Virus record (IMG/VR): IMGVR_UViG_3300023112_000002
Location: 1 to 61,775 of that record
Reading direction: 5' to 3' (one strand)
Length of the DNA stretch: 61,775 bases
Origin: a virus
Shown here: positions 44,609-52,781 of the stretch, one piece after another
Numbering within the stretch: the first letter of the stretch is position 1
Layout of the letters: each line of letters begins with the position of its first letter
The notes under the pieces: generated by a model
The model's input: the letters and a program-made list of their open reading frames with translations, nothing else
What the model was told of the DNA's origin: nothing
Database searches by the model: none
Position numbers and translations under genes: made by a program

Positions 44609-44867
44609 TGTAATAGTCTAATATAAACTTTTTGCTTGCATAAATTCCATGCGCTAACTTTTTTATATTTCTCCTTTGAACATTTCGTTTTAGGATATTA
44701 GTTAATGTTCTTGAGGGTATGCGTAGAGTGTCGGCAACTTCTTGTATTTCCATCCTTCTGACAGGACTCTCTAAAGAATCAATGAATTTAATTAGCTCTT
44801 TTTCCTTTATAAGGTTGTACTCTGTCTCATAGTCCCAGATATCGTCTCTTAAATTTAAGTATGGCAT
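44583..44867 (-). CDS. HTH-type DNA-binding protein (94 aa)
   Basis: Residues about 32-68 contain a helix-turn-helix (MEIQEVADTLRIPSRTLTNI) followed by a basic wing (KRNVQRRNIKKLAHGIY). It overlaps the VRR-NUC gene by 26 bases. It may regulate early genes or load replication proteins. Confidence 0.6.
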   Translation of the reverse strand: MPYLNLRDDIWDYETEYNLIKEKELIKFIDSLESPVRRMEIQEVADTLRIPSRTLTNILKRNVQRRNIKKLAHGIYASKKFILDYYNDRATDPI

Positions 44868-44890
44868 AATGTTTTTGTTTATTAAAAGTT

Positions 44891-45073
44891 TTAGTGTGGT
44901 TTAAATATTACGGGGTACTTTGATAAGAATGACTCAACCTCTTTTAGTTTAGCAAACTTTATGTACTTCCCTTCAGTGTCTAACACTTTAACCATCGATA
45001 TAATAATCTTTGGTTCCCTATCTACAACTTCGTAGTGGTATCGTGTAATCTCTAAGCTTCCTGTTTCTTTCAT
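44891..45073 (-). CDS. hypothetical protein (60 aa)
   Basis: Beta-rich 60-residue protein (ITRYHYEVVDREPKIIISMV). It lies five bases after the helicase stop. Function not recognised. Confidence 0.6.
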   Translation of the reverse strand: MKETGSLEITRYHYEVVDREPKIIISMVKVLDTEGKYIKFAKLKEVESFLSKYPVIFKPH

Positions 45074-45078
45074 TCTGT

Positions 45079-46311
45079 TTACAAAGTTAATAGATCTCTC
45101 TTGAAATGGTTTAAAGTGTAGTCCTTTTTCTTTATGACAGCCTTGTATATCTCGTGCTCTATACCGGTTTTACTGAAGATCCAGTACACATCATTCTTTA
45201 ATCTATCCTTGGTGGTCATCCTATCTCTTGACTGCCAATAGCTTGTCGCTGAGAAGTCTATGTTATAGTATACAAGTGCCTCAGCTTTTCGTAAGGATAT
45301 ACCCTCACGACCTGATACAATTTGTAAGGCTATAGACTTACTTGTGTCTTCAAAGACACTTAGTTCTGTACATAGGTCATCACCAAAGACTTCCTTCAAA
45401 GCGTTCAGCTCTTCCTTGAATTTATAGAACACCCCTATCTTCTTACCCTTGAAATGCTTCTTTATAAACTTAGCCTTGGTAAGGTCTAATACTTTAGAGT
45501 TTCCACTCTCAAACTTTACAGTGCCACTGCATAGCTGATGTACCTTAGTCATAAGTTTAACGGCTGTATCAGCCAAGATAACCTCATCCTTACCCTGCAC
45601 CACCAAATCTTTTTTAAGCGTCTTTATAACGCCCTTAACAGTGTCAGACATATCAACCTCCAGGATGTGTTCCTTGGTATCAACCACGAACCCCGCATCC
45701 TTTTGAGTGAAGCGTATCGTGTATGGTTTCATCTCCTCGAGGATCTTCTCCGACCCCCGAGAGTAGTCGTTGACAAACATCCCACCCACCTTAAGCTTCG
45801 TAACATGCACATACTCATGGGCAAACTTATAGAAACTTTTGTGCCTGCGGAAGGGGTTGTTAGGGATAGAGTACACCTGGTGGTACATCTGTGAGTATGC
45901 TTCAGGGGTAGGGGTGCCGCTGAGGAAGATTACATAGGGGTTGGAGTGGAAGACAAATTCCTTAAACCTCTTGGCTCTACCACTTGGTTTAGGGAAAGCT
46001 CCCATACCATGAGCCTCGTCAGCCACGATAAGGTCCCACCCCCGTGGGTTAACTTTATGTAAAGACTCGTAGTTGATTACGGTGAGCCGAAAGTCTGGGT
46101 TTAACAGCTCATAGTCATGTTCGATACTGGAGATAGCCTTCTTCTTGGTGATAAATAAAACATTAGTCATGCCTATCCTATCAGCTATACCTAAACTCGT
46201 TAGTGTCTTACCCGTGCGCACCTCCATGGCTAAGTATACAAAGCGATGGCGGGAGATAATCTTAGAGGCTTTCTCTATGATGTCTGTTTGGTAGTCTCTA
46301 AATTTTATCAT
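45079..46311 (-). CDS. SNF2/DEAH-type helicase (410 aa)
   Basis: Superfamily 2. Q-like start FRDYQTDII, Walker A EVRTGKT at 30-36, Walker B DEAH at 98-101, motif III FLSGTPT near 154-160. The second RecA domain includes a GREGISL segment and the Arg finger region YWQSRDRM, followed by TTKDRLKNDVYWI. These endings are typical of phage SNF2-like helicases. Role: remodels DNA or protein-DNA during replication or recombination. Overlaps the primase-helicase stop by four bases. Confidence 0.88.
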   Translation of the reverse strand: MIKFRDYQTDIIEKASKIISRHRFVYLAMEVRTGKTLTSLGIADRIGMTNVLFITKKKAISSIEHDYELLNPDFRLTVINYESLHKVNPRGWDLIVADEAHGMGAFPKPSGRAKRFKEFVFHSNPYVIFLSGTPTPEAYSQMYHQVYSIPNNPFRRHKSFYKFAHEYVHVTKLKVGGMFVNDYSRGSEKILEEMKPYTIRFTQKDAGFVVDTKEHILEVDMSDTVKGVIKTLKKDLVVQGKDEVILADTAVKLMTKVHQLCSGTVKFESGNSKVLDLTKAKFIKKHFKGKKIGVFYKFKEELNALKEVFGDDLCTELSVFEDTSKSIALQIVSGREGISLRKAEALVYYNIDFSATSYWQSRDRMTTKDRLKNDVYWIFSKTGIEHEIYKAVIKKKDYTLNHFKRDLLTL

Positions 46312-48716
46312 AATAGTTTAGCTTGCTTATTGTAGTAATCCTTACGAACAAACTCCATCCACTTACCTTGGTTGTCTCTCCCGGTTTGGGGAGGGCAGGT
46401 GTATTTATATTGAGAGTAAGCTTCCAACCACTTGTGAAATCTTTGTCGAGTGACGGACATCTTAGCTTTTGGTCCATAGTCTGGATACTCTTCAATAAAA
46501 TTGAAGTATAAGGTGTTGGTCATAATTCTTTCTTTCATTACCAGTAAAGGATTGGTAGTGTTTTCTAAGAGTCCACACCATTCAATAAACTCATGAGAAG
46601 TTTCAGCAGATAGCCTGCGTAGTTCTAAGTTTACAAATGTGCTGCGCAATAAACCTTTCTCTAAGTAAAGCTGAAGACAGCTAATCATAAAGTTATCGAA
46701 CTGGCACCACTCGCTATCGTCCCACTCTCCAAAGAAATGCTTTCCGAACTCCACTAAAGGAGTAAACTCTTTGGTGTAGTGCTGAGATAGTTCCAACTCC
46801 CACTTCCTGCGTTCAAAAGAACTTCCCTTCCCACGTATAGCATAGTTGGTGGTGATAGCGATCTTCGGAGACTTAGCAAAAGGAATCTTGATAGCGTCTT
46901 TGTTTTTCTTCTCTAAGGTTAACCCTTCGGTAACAACGCTGAATAGTTTTTCAAAGTCGAAGTATTTTTTTACATCATCAAAGCATAACACTTGCGTGTC
47001 AGCAGAAACTAATTGGTATGCAAAAGATCTGGCGAAATCAAAAGACTTACCGTCAATGACAACCAGCTTCTTCATCTCCGATAAACCCTTCATAAACAAA
47101 CCTTTACCTGTTCCACCTTCTGGATTGTCAGAGATAATTTCGTCATTAAGGATTACCGCAGGGCAGTAAGAAAGATTCTTAAAACCGTGGAGCATATACC
47201 CAATGGTAGAGTACATAGAGCCAACCCTCTCCCGTGTGCCTCCAGCTATGTTATGTATAAACTGTTGGTAGTCACACTCATGTCTCTCACACATAATAAA
47301 AATTCTATCTATCACATGATCCTTCCACACATATCCCCCTAAGTCTATATAATCTATAGGTATAATCTCTGTCTCCGTAACCTTTACCGCACAGTTTCGG
47401 TAATAGAGGTAGGATGTGTCGGTGGTATCTTCAATAAAGAACACATCAATGGAGGAGAGAAGGGTAAGAAACTCCTCCCTAAAATAACGGGTGTGTTCTG
47501 CAAAGTAATTATATATAGAAGTATCATCATCCTCTAATAGATAGTTGAGAACAAAATCTTTTATTTCTTTTTCAGAAGTGTGATCGATTAAGTTATTCGT
47601 TACCCTTACAAAGACGTAGCTCTTGCTACCCTCTGGATTAAACTTATAGAACCCATGCTCCTCCAAGAACTCCTTGAATGAAAGGTGTATAATTTTTATA
47701 ACCCCCTTCTCTGACTTTGTCCAAAACTTTTCCTTAGCACTATCCCCCTCCATCTTATCTAACATAACGTCAAGATTGTCCACCTTTACGTTGTCATCTA
47801 TAAGCTGACATTTAATTTCTTTTTTAGATACACCGCGGCGCATCTTCTGTTTCACTTGATTTACTTTATCCTCATCCTCATAGTACTTAGTCCCAAAGTT
47901 TTGCTTGTGCGCATAAGCAGAGTCTATAGTTCTTTTTATCTCTCCCGAAGGAAAGTCTTCAGTAGCATAGCTCCCCATAACATACTCAGATAGGTTCTGA
48001 TTGATTCCATAGTCGTTAAACGCCATAGCCAATACATAGACGTTCTGATTTCGTTGCCCCTCTACCATAGGATACTTTTTTTCCCACCACTTGATTAAGA
48101 TTTCTACTATCTTATTCTCATTCGTGATAGGGATAGTAGGTTGGTCTTTGTATTTTACTACCTCTTGATACTCTATCTCCTCTATCTTTTCCCATATACT
48201 TGACAGCTCATTCACATAGATAAGTGGATCGTAAGACTCATAACAAACCCTCGATATATTCTTGGTTGTCTTATCAAAGTAAGAGCTATTGAAATAGTTC
48301 TCAAGCGAATTAAAATAGTTCTTGTGGTTTTCTATATCTCCAGGTATCTTTACGATAACCTTCAATCCATTATCGCTGGGTGAAATAAAAACAGAGTATA
48401 CATATTTGTCTTTGCATAACCTCTGCTTCTCTTGAAGCATATCCTTCTTGCTTTTATACCCATCGAAATCTAAACATATGAACCCACTATGCTTGGTAAT
48501 AGCAGAGTCTAACCTTTTGGTAAACTCTCCGCTAAAACATACCGAAGGTAAAGATTGTTTAAGTTTATTCCTTTTAGATTTATCCTTCTCGGATCTTATT
48601 CCATTAACCTTATCCTTACTTGCCCCATCTTTTATTCTATTTAAGATGACACTAATATCTCTATGGAAAGGTTGCTCTGTATCTTTAATGTCTTTGAATA
48701 TGGTAATATTTGACAT
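46308..48716 (-). CDS. primase/SF3-type helicase (802 aa)
   Basis: The N-terminal domain (about 1-175) is of the VirE-N/BT4734 type, a primase-polymerase relative, with the metal-binding D83-F-D85 (ICLDFDGYK) and SPSDNGLKVIVK at 112-123. A PriCT-like helical region spans about 205-275. The helicase has Walker A GGTGKG (534-539), Walker B CFDD (578-581) and sensor ITTN (621-624). It likely primes and unwinds phage DNA, and no phage DNA polymerase accompanies it. The duplicated AT-rich repeat element lies directly upstream of its start. Confidence 0.9.
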   Translation of the reverse strand: MSNITIFKDIKDTEQPFHRDISVILNRIKDGASKDKVNGIRSEKDKSKRNKLKQSLPSVCFSGEFTKRLDSAITKHSGFICLDFDGYKSKKDMLQEKQRLCKDKYVYSVFISPSDNGLKVIVKIPGDIENHKNYFNSLENYFNSSYFDKTTKNISRVCYESYDPLIYVNELSSIWEKIEEIEYQEVVKYKDQPTIPITNENKIVEILIKWWEKKYPMVEGQRNQNVYVLAMAFNDYGINQNLSEYVMGSYATEDFPSGEIKRTIDSAYAHKQNFGTKYYEDEDKVNQVKQKMRRGVSKKEIKCQLIDDNVKVDNLDVMLDKMEGDSAKEKFWTKSEKGVIKIIHLSFKEFLEEHGFYKFNPEGSKSYVFVRVTNNLIDHTSEKEIKDFVLNYLLEDDDTSIYNYFAEHTRYFREEFLTLLSSIDVFFIEDTTDTSYLYYRNCAVKVTETEIIPIDYIDLGGYVWKDHVIDRIFIMCERHECDYQQFIHNIAGGTRERVGSMYSTIGYMLHGFKNLSYCPAVILNDEIISDNPEGGTGKGLFMKGLSEMKKLVVIDGKSFDFARSFAYQLVSADTQVLCFDDVKKYFDFEKLFSVVTEGLTLEKKNKDAIKIPFAKSPKIAITTNYAIRGKGSSFERRKWELELSQHYTKEFTPLVEFGKHFFGEWDDSEWCQFDNFMISCLQLYLEKGLLRSTFVNLELRRLSAETSHEFIEWCGLLENTTNPLLVMKERIMTNTLYFNFIEEYPDYGPKAKMSVTRQRFHKWLEAYSQYKYTCPPQTGRDNQGKWMEFVRKDYYNKQAKLL

Positions 48717-48780
48717 ACTCTGTGTTGATTTTGTGTTAATTTAATTTTACTTAACTATCTTATTTATAGTTATTTATATT

Positions 48781-48891
48781 CTTTTAGTGTTAAAGTGTTA
48801 AATTAAAAGTAAATATATAGATATAAAAAAAATATTATTTACTAAAAACACTATAGTGTAATATAGAGGGATGAGTTTAACATTTTAACAC
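48781..48891. repeat. AT-rich element B with GTGTTAAA repeats
   Basis: Two tandem GTGTTAAA octamers at 48787-48802 on the plus strand. An AT-rich stretch (48803-48870) follows, then TTTAACAT and TTTAACAC (48876-48891), the opposite orientation. The first 22 bases are identical to 57754-57775, with weaker similarity on both sides. It could be a replication origin or operator pair. Confidence 0.7.
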
Positions 48892-48899
48892 GAGAGGGA

Positions 48900-48926
48900 G
48901 AAAAGAAAAGGGACGCGAAGTCCCCT
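48900..48926 (-). terminator. possible terminator after SSB-like gene
   Basis: On the minus strand a GGGAC / GTCCC stem with five-base loop is followed by TTTTCTTTT. It lies 23 bases after the SSB-like stop and would separate it from the primase gene. Confidence 0.6.
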
Positions 48927-48948
48927 TCCTTATTCCTCAACCTGTGGT

Positions 48949-49221
48949 TTAGAATGGCATCTCCTCCTCCTCAGCTTTAGCTTTGGAAGGAGCAGCCTTC
49001 TTCTCGTCAGGTTTCCAAGTGTTGATGCGTACCCAATGAGTCTTTCCGTACTCATCAGCACCATCCTTCTTAGCCCCCACAATTAACTTTAAATAGTTCT
49101 TCCCATTAAACTCGAACATGTGTTCTTTGATTGCTGGGTTGCTTAGATCTAAGCTGAACTCTACCTGGTCTCCGTCAAACTTAGAGATACCATTGCCGAC
49201 ATAAATTTTTTCGTCTGCCAT
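48949..49221 (-). CDS. SSB-like protein with acidic tip (90 aa)
   Basis: A short beta-rich domain (residues 1-68: FSLDLSNPAIKEHMFEFNGKNYLKLIVGAKK..KTHWVRINTW) and an A/K linker. The C-terminus EEEEMPF resembles the acidic DDDIPF tail by which SSB recruits partners. It is shorter than bacterial SSB and OB-fold identity is inferred. Adjacent to recombination and primase genes, it probably coats phage ssDNA. Confidence 0.7.
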   Translation of the reverse strand: MADEKIYVGNGISKFDGDQVEFSLDLSNPAIKEHMFEFNGKNYLKLIVGAKKDGADEYGKTHWVRINTWKPDEKKAAPSKAKAEEEEMPF

Positions 49222-49223
49222 AA

Positions 49224-49376
49224 TTAAAATGATTTATAAATTATTTGCTCCAACTTATCTGTAGTAGCCTCCATGAGTCGATCTCTTTCGGCTTGTGTAG
49301 TAAGGTTGGTTGGAACTTTCAACCACACTACACGTTTGTTTTTACTCTTAAAGAGTTTCTTTATGAATGTAATCAT
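49224..49376 (-). CDS. small basic protein (50 aa)
   Basis: Starts MITFIKKLFKSKNKRVVWLK, helical in residues 28-45. It overlaps the exonuclease 3' end by 29 bases and lies just before the SSB-like gene. Function not recognised. It was found by reading the minus strand directly and its boundaries are a best guess. Confidence 0.5.
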   Translation of the reverse strand: MITFIKKLFKSKNKRVVWLKVPTNLTTQAERDRLMEATTDKLEQIIYKSF

Positions 49377-50088
49377 CGATACTTATTGTTGAACCCTCAG
49401 CAAAGTAGGTGTTGTATACCTCCATAGCCCTCTCAATCTTATCCCTACCATTGGCAAGGAAGTTCTCAGAAGGATAGAAGATGCCTAACTGAAGGCTGAG
49501 TTTATCTACCACATAGAACACCAAAGGTTTATCAAACAACTGCTGATAGATATACGCTTGGCTATCGTAGTTATATTTACGCGCTGAGTATTTGAAGTCA
49601 CGGATATTGGAGGTGGTCTTGAGATCGATAAGGATATCAGGCGTAACAATATCTGCCTTACCCTTCCATTTCAATCCCATAATCTCTGTCACCGCAGGAA
49701 CCTCAAACGTATTCTCCTCTTGGTAGATAGCATCATAGAAATCTAAGTTGCTTTTCATCTTAGAGATGGCGCAGTCCGTAGCCTCCTTCTCTTTAGTAAG
49801 CATCATAAGAGGTACGCCGTGTTCGTCAATAGCCTCCTTGTATATCTTAGTATTGCGACTGCCAGAATCTATAGAAATGAACTCAGAAGAGGATAACTTC
49901 TCAGGCTCAAGCATAGCGGTATGGAAGTACCTACCTATAAGCATAGCTTTAGTCATCTCTTTAGATTTACCAAAGAGGTGTGGCTCGTTTAGTAGAGTAT
50001 ATATGTTGGAGTTGGATAGCCATTGCTGACCGAACTCTCCGTAATAATGCTCGTCTATCTGTAGCTTTGCAAGAATCTCTTTCATCAT
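49348..50088 (-). CDS. PDDEXK-family exonuclease (246 aa)
   Basis: RecB/YqaJ-like nuclease. Conserved features are GRYFHTAMLEPEK (52-64), catalytic D146 (KGKADIV), D155-x-K157 (LIDLKTT), and QxxxY (Q177, Y181). The partner gene upstream (50085) is a DUF1071 annealing protein. Together they form a two-component recombinase of the Red-alpha/beta type, in which the nuclease makes ssDNA overhangs and the annealer pairs them. Overlaps the annealer stop by four bases. Confidence 0.85.
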   Translation of the reverse strand: MMKEILAKLQIDEHYYGEFGQQWLSNSNIYTLLNEPHLFGKSKEMTKAMLIGRYFHTAMLEPEKLSSSEFISIDSGSRNTKIYKEAIDEHGVPLMMLTKEKEATDCAISKMKSNLDFYDAIYQEENTFEVPAVTEIMGLKWKGKADIVTPDILIDLKTTSNIRDFKYSARKYNYDSQAYIYQQLFDKPLVFYVVDKLSLQLGIFYPSENFLANGRDKIERAMEVYNTYFAEGSTISIDDYIHKETL

Positions 50089-50684
50089 ACGTGCTTACTT
50101 AATTCCTTTTTTACCATAGCCTTGATGCTATACTTCTGCTCCAAAGTCTTGACGATTTTTGGCAACCCAAGTTCTTTATTGGCGGCGACAAACTTAAGAA
50201 CTTTTGCCCAATTCTCATCACCTATATCTAAAATTAAAGAGGTAGCCTCTTTCTTAGTAGCTTTCTTAGGGGTAGGGGTAGGCTCAGAGATAACTTTGTT
50301 TAAGTCCTCACCGATCCATAGACTGAGTCCTAATCCATGCATAGCTATAGCTTTAGCAGTAGACCTCTGTATCGTAGTGTTGATATCCATAGAGGTAACC
50401 TTATCCAAGAGGATAGACTTGTTTCTAAAGTCCATAACAGGTAGGTAGTCTACATGCTCTATGCCTTCGATAGTTATTCCCACCTTTACATAAGCAGTCC
50501 TTCCATCGGTAAAGAAGTTTAACCCAGTCTCTTCACACTCGTATACCTTACGCTGTGCTTGAGGGTATTCACTCTTGATTAGATGCCATGCGGTAGCCCA
50601 AGACATATAGTCGTGCTTACCTTTCTTCTCTACCTTTCCTTTGATATCGATAGAGGATAGTTGTTTGTAAATATTATTCTTCAT
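50085..50684 (-). CDS. DUF1071/Sak-type ssDNA-annealing protein (199 aa)
   Basis: Core features are DYMSWATAWHLIKSEYPQAQ (25-44), VKVGITIEG, YLPVMDFRNKSI (about 79-90) and DINTTIQRSTAKAIAMHGLGL (98-118), followed by IGEDL. These match the DUF1071 family of phage single-strand annealing proteins. It pairs with the PDDEXK nuclease next to it. A lysine-rich linker and a C-terminal helical region follow. Confidence 0.85.
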   Translation of the reverse strand: MKNNIYKQLSSIDIKGKVEKKGKHDYMSWATAWHLIKSEYPQAQRKVYECEETGLNFFTDGRTAYVKVGITIEGIEHVDYLPVMDFRNKSILLDKVTSMDINTTIQRSTAKAIAMHGLGLSLWIGEDLNKVISEPTPTPKKATKKEATSLILDIGDENWAKVLKFVAANKELGLPKIVKTLEQKYSIKAMVKKELSKHV

Positions 50685-51078
50685 TTTTAATTAATTTTAA
50701 TTCTGATTTACGTTTAGTATATTTTAGTAGTAGCTTATCTCGTGAGTTCTTTAACCCCCGAATAAACTTATCGTTCTTACGAGTGTTCATCTCGTTCTGT
50801 ATCTTAAACTCAATAACGTCTAACTTCCTTGTGTAGTTATCTATAGCTATCATAAGGACACCCTTGCGCCACCCATGAGTGAAGAGATACTCCAACTCGT
50901 CTGACGTAGCGTCAGCATAGTAGCCCCCAGTTTTCGTAGTGTTGAGGATAGTGATAAGGTCTTTATACTTGTGTAGCATCATGCCGTAAGAAAGTATAGA
51001 CTCTTTGTTATCATCCCTTCTATAGCACGACCTCTTATCCCTTATAGCCTGATGGTAAAGATCGGTGTAGCTATACAC
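50674..51078 (-). CDS. hypothetical protein (134 aa)
   Basis: Helical and basic protein with a coiled-coil half (residues 75-130, K/R/E-rich). It overlaps both neighbours (11 and 8 bases). Its place in the recombination unit suggests a related role, but no family is recognised. Confidence 0.65.
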   Translation of the reverse strand: MYSYTDLYHQAIRDKRSCYRRDDNKESILSYGMMLHKYKDLITILNTTKTGGYYADATSDELEYLFTHGWRKGVLMIAIDNYTRKLDVIEFKIQNEMNTRKNDKFIRGLKNSRDKLLLKYTKRKSELKLIKNEE

Positions 51079-51364
51079 GAGAGATTTGTTTAGCTAAATT
51101 TTTGTAGTCGGGATCAGACTCTACCAAAGCTTTAGCTTTTTTATATCCATGAAGGATAGTAGAGTGACATATATTCAATCCCTTTTCTTTGAGATACCTC
51201 TGTATATATGAGGTGCGGATAGGTCTTTCCATGCATAGGTAGTAGAGCAGAAACCTTGCGTCTACACACTCCCTCGCCCTCGATCCTTCGAACATCTCTG
51301 GTACGCTGATGTTAAATTCTTTCGCTACTGCCGTAGCGTAATTGTTAAATATTTCTTTCTTCAT
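51071..51364 (-). CDS. second DnaA domain IV-like protein (97 aa)
   Basis: The start ATG at 51364 is chosen over a TTG in frame at 51388. Residues about 30-80 show ARECVDARFLLYYL, TSYIQRYLKEKG and HSTILHGYKKAK. This matches the DnaA domain IV plan with its HSTILH signature. There is no ATPase domain. A minus-strand TAAGTTTG box (51393-51400) lies upstream. Together with the 43563 protein, two DnaA-box-binding-like proteins are encoded. Confidence 0.75.
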   Translation of the reverse strand: MKKEIFNNYATAVAKEFNISVPEMFEGSRARECVDARFLLYYLCMERPIRTSYIQRYLKEKGLNICHSTILHGYKKAKALVESDPDYKNLAKQISRV

Positions 51365-51650
51365 GTTTATTAAATTTAAGTAATGCAAGGTACAAACTTA
51401 GTGTAGAACACGCAAGTTTTATGCATACTATTTTTGTTTTATTTTCACTTTTGGTTATGCTATTAGGTGATTTGATTCACTTATAACGTGAGTTCATGTT
51501 CATTTTATGACTCTTATTGAACAAATAAGAGTAATATGTTCACTTATAATGAGCGCACTTCATGATAAACGGGCGCATTGGTACATATGTATCAGTCGTG
51601 TATGCTTTTTGTACTCTCTTTGGACATACGAGGGTAATATGTTCATTTAT
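51365..51650. other. 286-bp non-coding region with hairpins and repeats
   Basis: No gene seen. It holds a candidate minus promoter box (51393-51400) and a repeated TTCACTTATAA segment near 51477 and 51539. It also contains two of the three similar hairpins (51510-51532 and 51613-51635), each followed by AATATGTTCA-TTAT text. The third hairpin lies just beyond it in the next gene's end. Confidence 0.6.
51393..51400 (-). promoter_or_regulatory. minus-strand TAAGTTTG -7 box
   Basis: Plus-strand CAAACTTA, i.e. TAAGTTTG on the minus strand (fits TAnnTTTG), 29 bases before the ATG at 51364. No TTG at -33 spacing. It may start a replication-gene transcript. Confidence 0.4.
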
Positions 51651-51675
51651 TTACTCTTGTTGGACACACGAAGGT
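51510..51675. repeat. three similar hairpins with GRACA loop
   Basis: ACTCTTATT-GAACA-AATAAGAGT (51510-51532) is a perfect 9-bp palindrome. ACTCTCTTT-GGACA-TACGAGGGT (51613-51635) and ACTCTTGTT-GGACA-CACGAAGGT (51653-51675) keep most pairs with changes on both sides. The third overlaps the 3' end of the gene at 51651. Confidence 0.75.
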
Positions 51676-51977
51676 AGTTTGGTTTGTATGTCACGCCATG
51701 TTGATGGATGATCGTCTATTAGCACCCTTTTTAACGCTTGTAACTCGTCCCAGATTTCTTTGATGACCTTAGCTTGGTCTTTAATTGTTTTGTCTTTGAC
51801 TGTTTTTTCTCTGTTATCATTTAGCATTTCTATAGCGTCGTTACAGATTTCCTCTAAATCGAATCCGTTATGGTCTTGTAAAATAGGGGCGTACATACCT
51901 CTTGTGTACCACTCCTTAACGACCTCCCAAACGTCTGTTTCGCTCAGGTTCTTTTGTTGTGTTATTTTGATTTCCAT
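51651..51977 (-). CDS. early small protein (108 aa)
   Basis: Residues 1-60 (LSETDVWEVVKEWYTRGMYA; ICNDAIEMLNDN) are helical. The C-terminal part (65-100, KDQAKVIKEIWDELQALKRVLIDDH) is near-identical in plan to the whole 42-aa protein at 52123. Function not recognised. The third hairpin of the repeat lies in its last codons. Confidence 0.7.
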   Translation of the reverse strand: MEIKITQQKNLSETDVWEVVKEWYTRGMYAPILQDHNGFDLEEICNDAIEMLNDNREKTVKDKTIKDQAKVIKEIWDELQALKRVLIDDHPSTWRDIQTKLPSCVQQE

Positions 51978-52126
51978 TCTTGGTAAGTTAAAAAATTTGG
52001 GTTAGTAATTCCGATCTTATTGGAGAGCCATGTGTGTTCCCCATCACCCTCAACGTCTATGCTTCGCATAATTAAACCTTGCTTCCACGCCTCGTGGAGC
52101 CCTTCTGTTATTGCTTCTTTGTTCAT
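51962..52126 (-). CDS. early small protein (54 aa)
   Basis: The ATG at 52126 overlaps the upstream stop (ATGA) and is preferred over an upstream in-frame start at 52201 that would lie inside the upstream gene. The 54 residues start MNKEAITEGLHEAWKQGLIM. It overlaps the next gene by 16 bases. Function not recognised. Confidence 0.6.
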   Translation of the reverse strand: MNKEAITEGLHEAWKQGLIMRSIDVEGDGEHTWLSNKIGITNPNFLTYQEWKSK

Positions 52127-52251
52127 TTGTTTTGAATTTGACTCCATACATCTCTGTGGTTGTCGATTAATGTTCTCTTTAAAGCTTGTAGTTCGCGCCA
52201 AAGTTCTTTGATGACCTTAGCTTGTTCCTTAATTGTTTTCTCTTTATCCAT
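52123..52251 (-). CDS. early small protein, C-terminal-module paralog (42 aa)
   Basis: The 42-residue product (KEQAKVIKELWRELQALKRT and so on) matches the C-terminal module of the 108-aa protein at 51651. It is a helical, probably coiled-coil peptide. It was identified by reading the minus strand; its start overlaps the upstream stop by eight bases. Confidence 0.65.
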   Translation of the reverse strand: MDKEKTIKEQAKVIKELWRELQALKRTLIDNHRDVWSQIQNK

Positions 52252-52573
52252 TGTTATATATGTTTATTAAGTATACTGCTACGTTATATAAGTCCTCGAT
52301 TGAACGCCATTTCTTTTGCTTGTTCCTCCTTAGAGAATTATCAATCATTCCATGCGGATCGAGTCCGTCATTTTCGATCTTCTCTACTACGGGCATCAAC
52401 CAATCCCATGATGTGTGGTATTTCATTTCGTCAGGGGTGTAGAAATGTTGTGCGTTTTCATCATCTGAATCAACGTCTAAGCAACCTGTGATGTACACAT
52501 CCCACTCGGTAGGATTGTATTTAGGTGTACCCACAGCACCCATAAATTCCGCTATTAGTTTATTGTTGTTCAT
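52244..52573 (-). CDS. NNKLIAEFMG-family early protein, paralog A (109 aa)
   Basis: Starts MNNNKLIAEFMGAVG and carries the diagnostic YHTSWDWLMPVVEKIENDG segment near 72-90. Three more genes (54211, 54425, 55301) share both motifs. The family resembles the phage ABA-sandwich domain proteins of Bacteroidetes phages; the fold assignment is inference. Function unknown. Confidence 0.75.
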   Translation of the reverse strand: MNNNKLIAEFMGAVGTPKYNPTEWDVYITGCLDVDSDDENAQHFYTPDEMKYHTSWDWLMPVVEKIENDGLDPHGMIDNSLRRNKQKKWRSIEDLYNVAVYLINIYNNG

Positions 52574-52781
52574 CGCTATATATATTCGCTATGTTATTAA
52601 ATAGTCCTTCGTACTCATCGTATGTTTCATTGAAGTGGTCTTGCGCCTCTTCAGTAAACTGCATAACTTCTTTCGAAGAGATATAAGTTTGCTCCCCAAA
52701 ACGACCTTCAGTTAGTTGTGTAGCTAACTCGCTGACTAACTCCATGAAGATCGGATTGTCTATGTATATTTTATTGCTCAT
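52560..52781 (-). CDS. early small protein (73 aa)
   Basis: Acidic helical 73-residue protein (MSNKIYIDNPIFMELVSELA). It overlaps neighbours on both sides (14 and 11 bases). Function not recognised. Confidence 0.65.
   Translation of the reverse strand: MSNKIYIDNPIFMELVSELATQLTEGRFGEQTYISSKEVMQFTEEAQDHFNETYDEYEGLFNNIANIYSDEQQ

Noticed and set aside
45079-48716. Phage DNA polymerase among replication genes
   Set aside because: The only large proteins here have helicase and primase motifs; no polymerase A, B or C family motif is visible anywhere in the window.
51510-51675. CRISPR-like array
   Set aside because: Only three imperfect units with unequal spacing (about 103 and 40 bases) and no cas genes; they read better as hairpins or operators.
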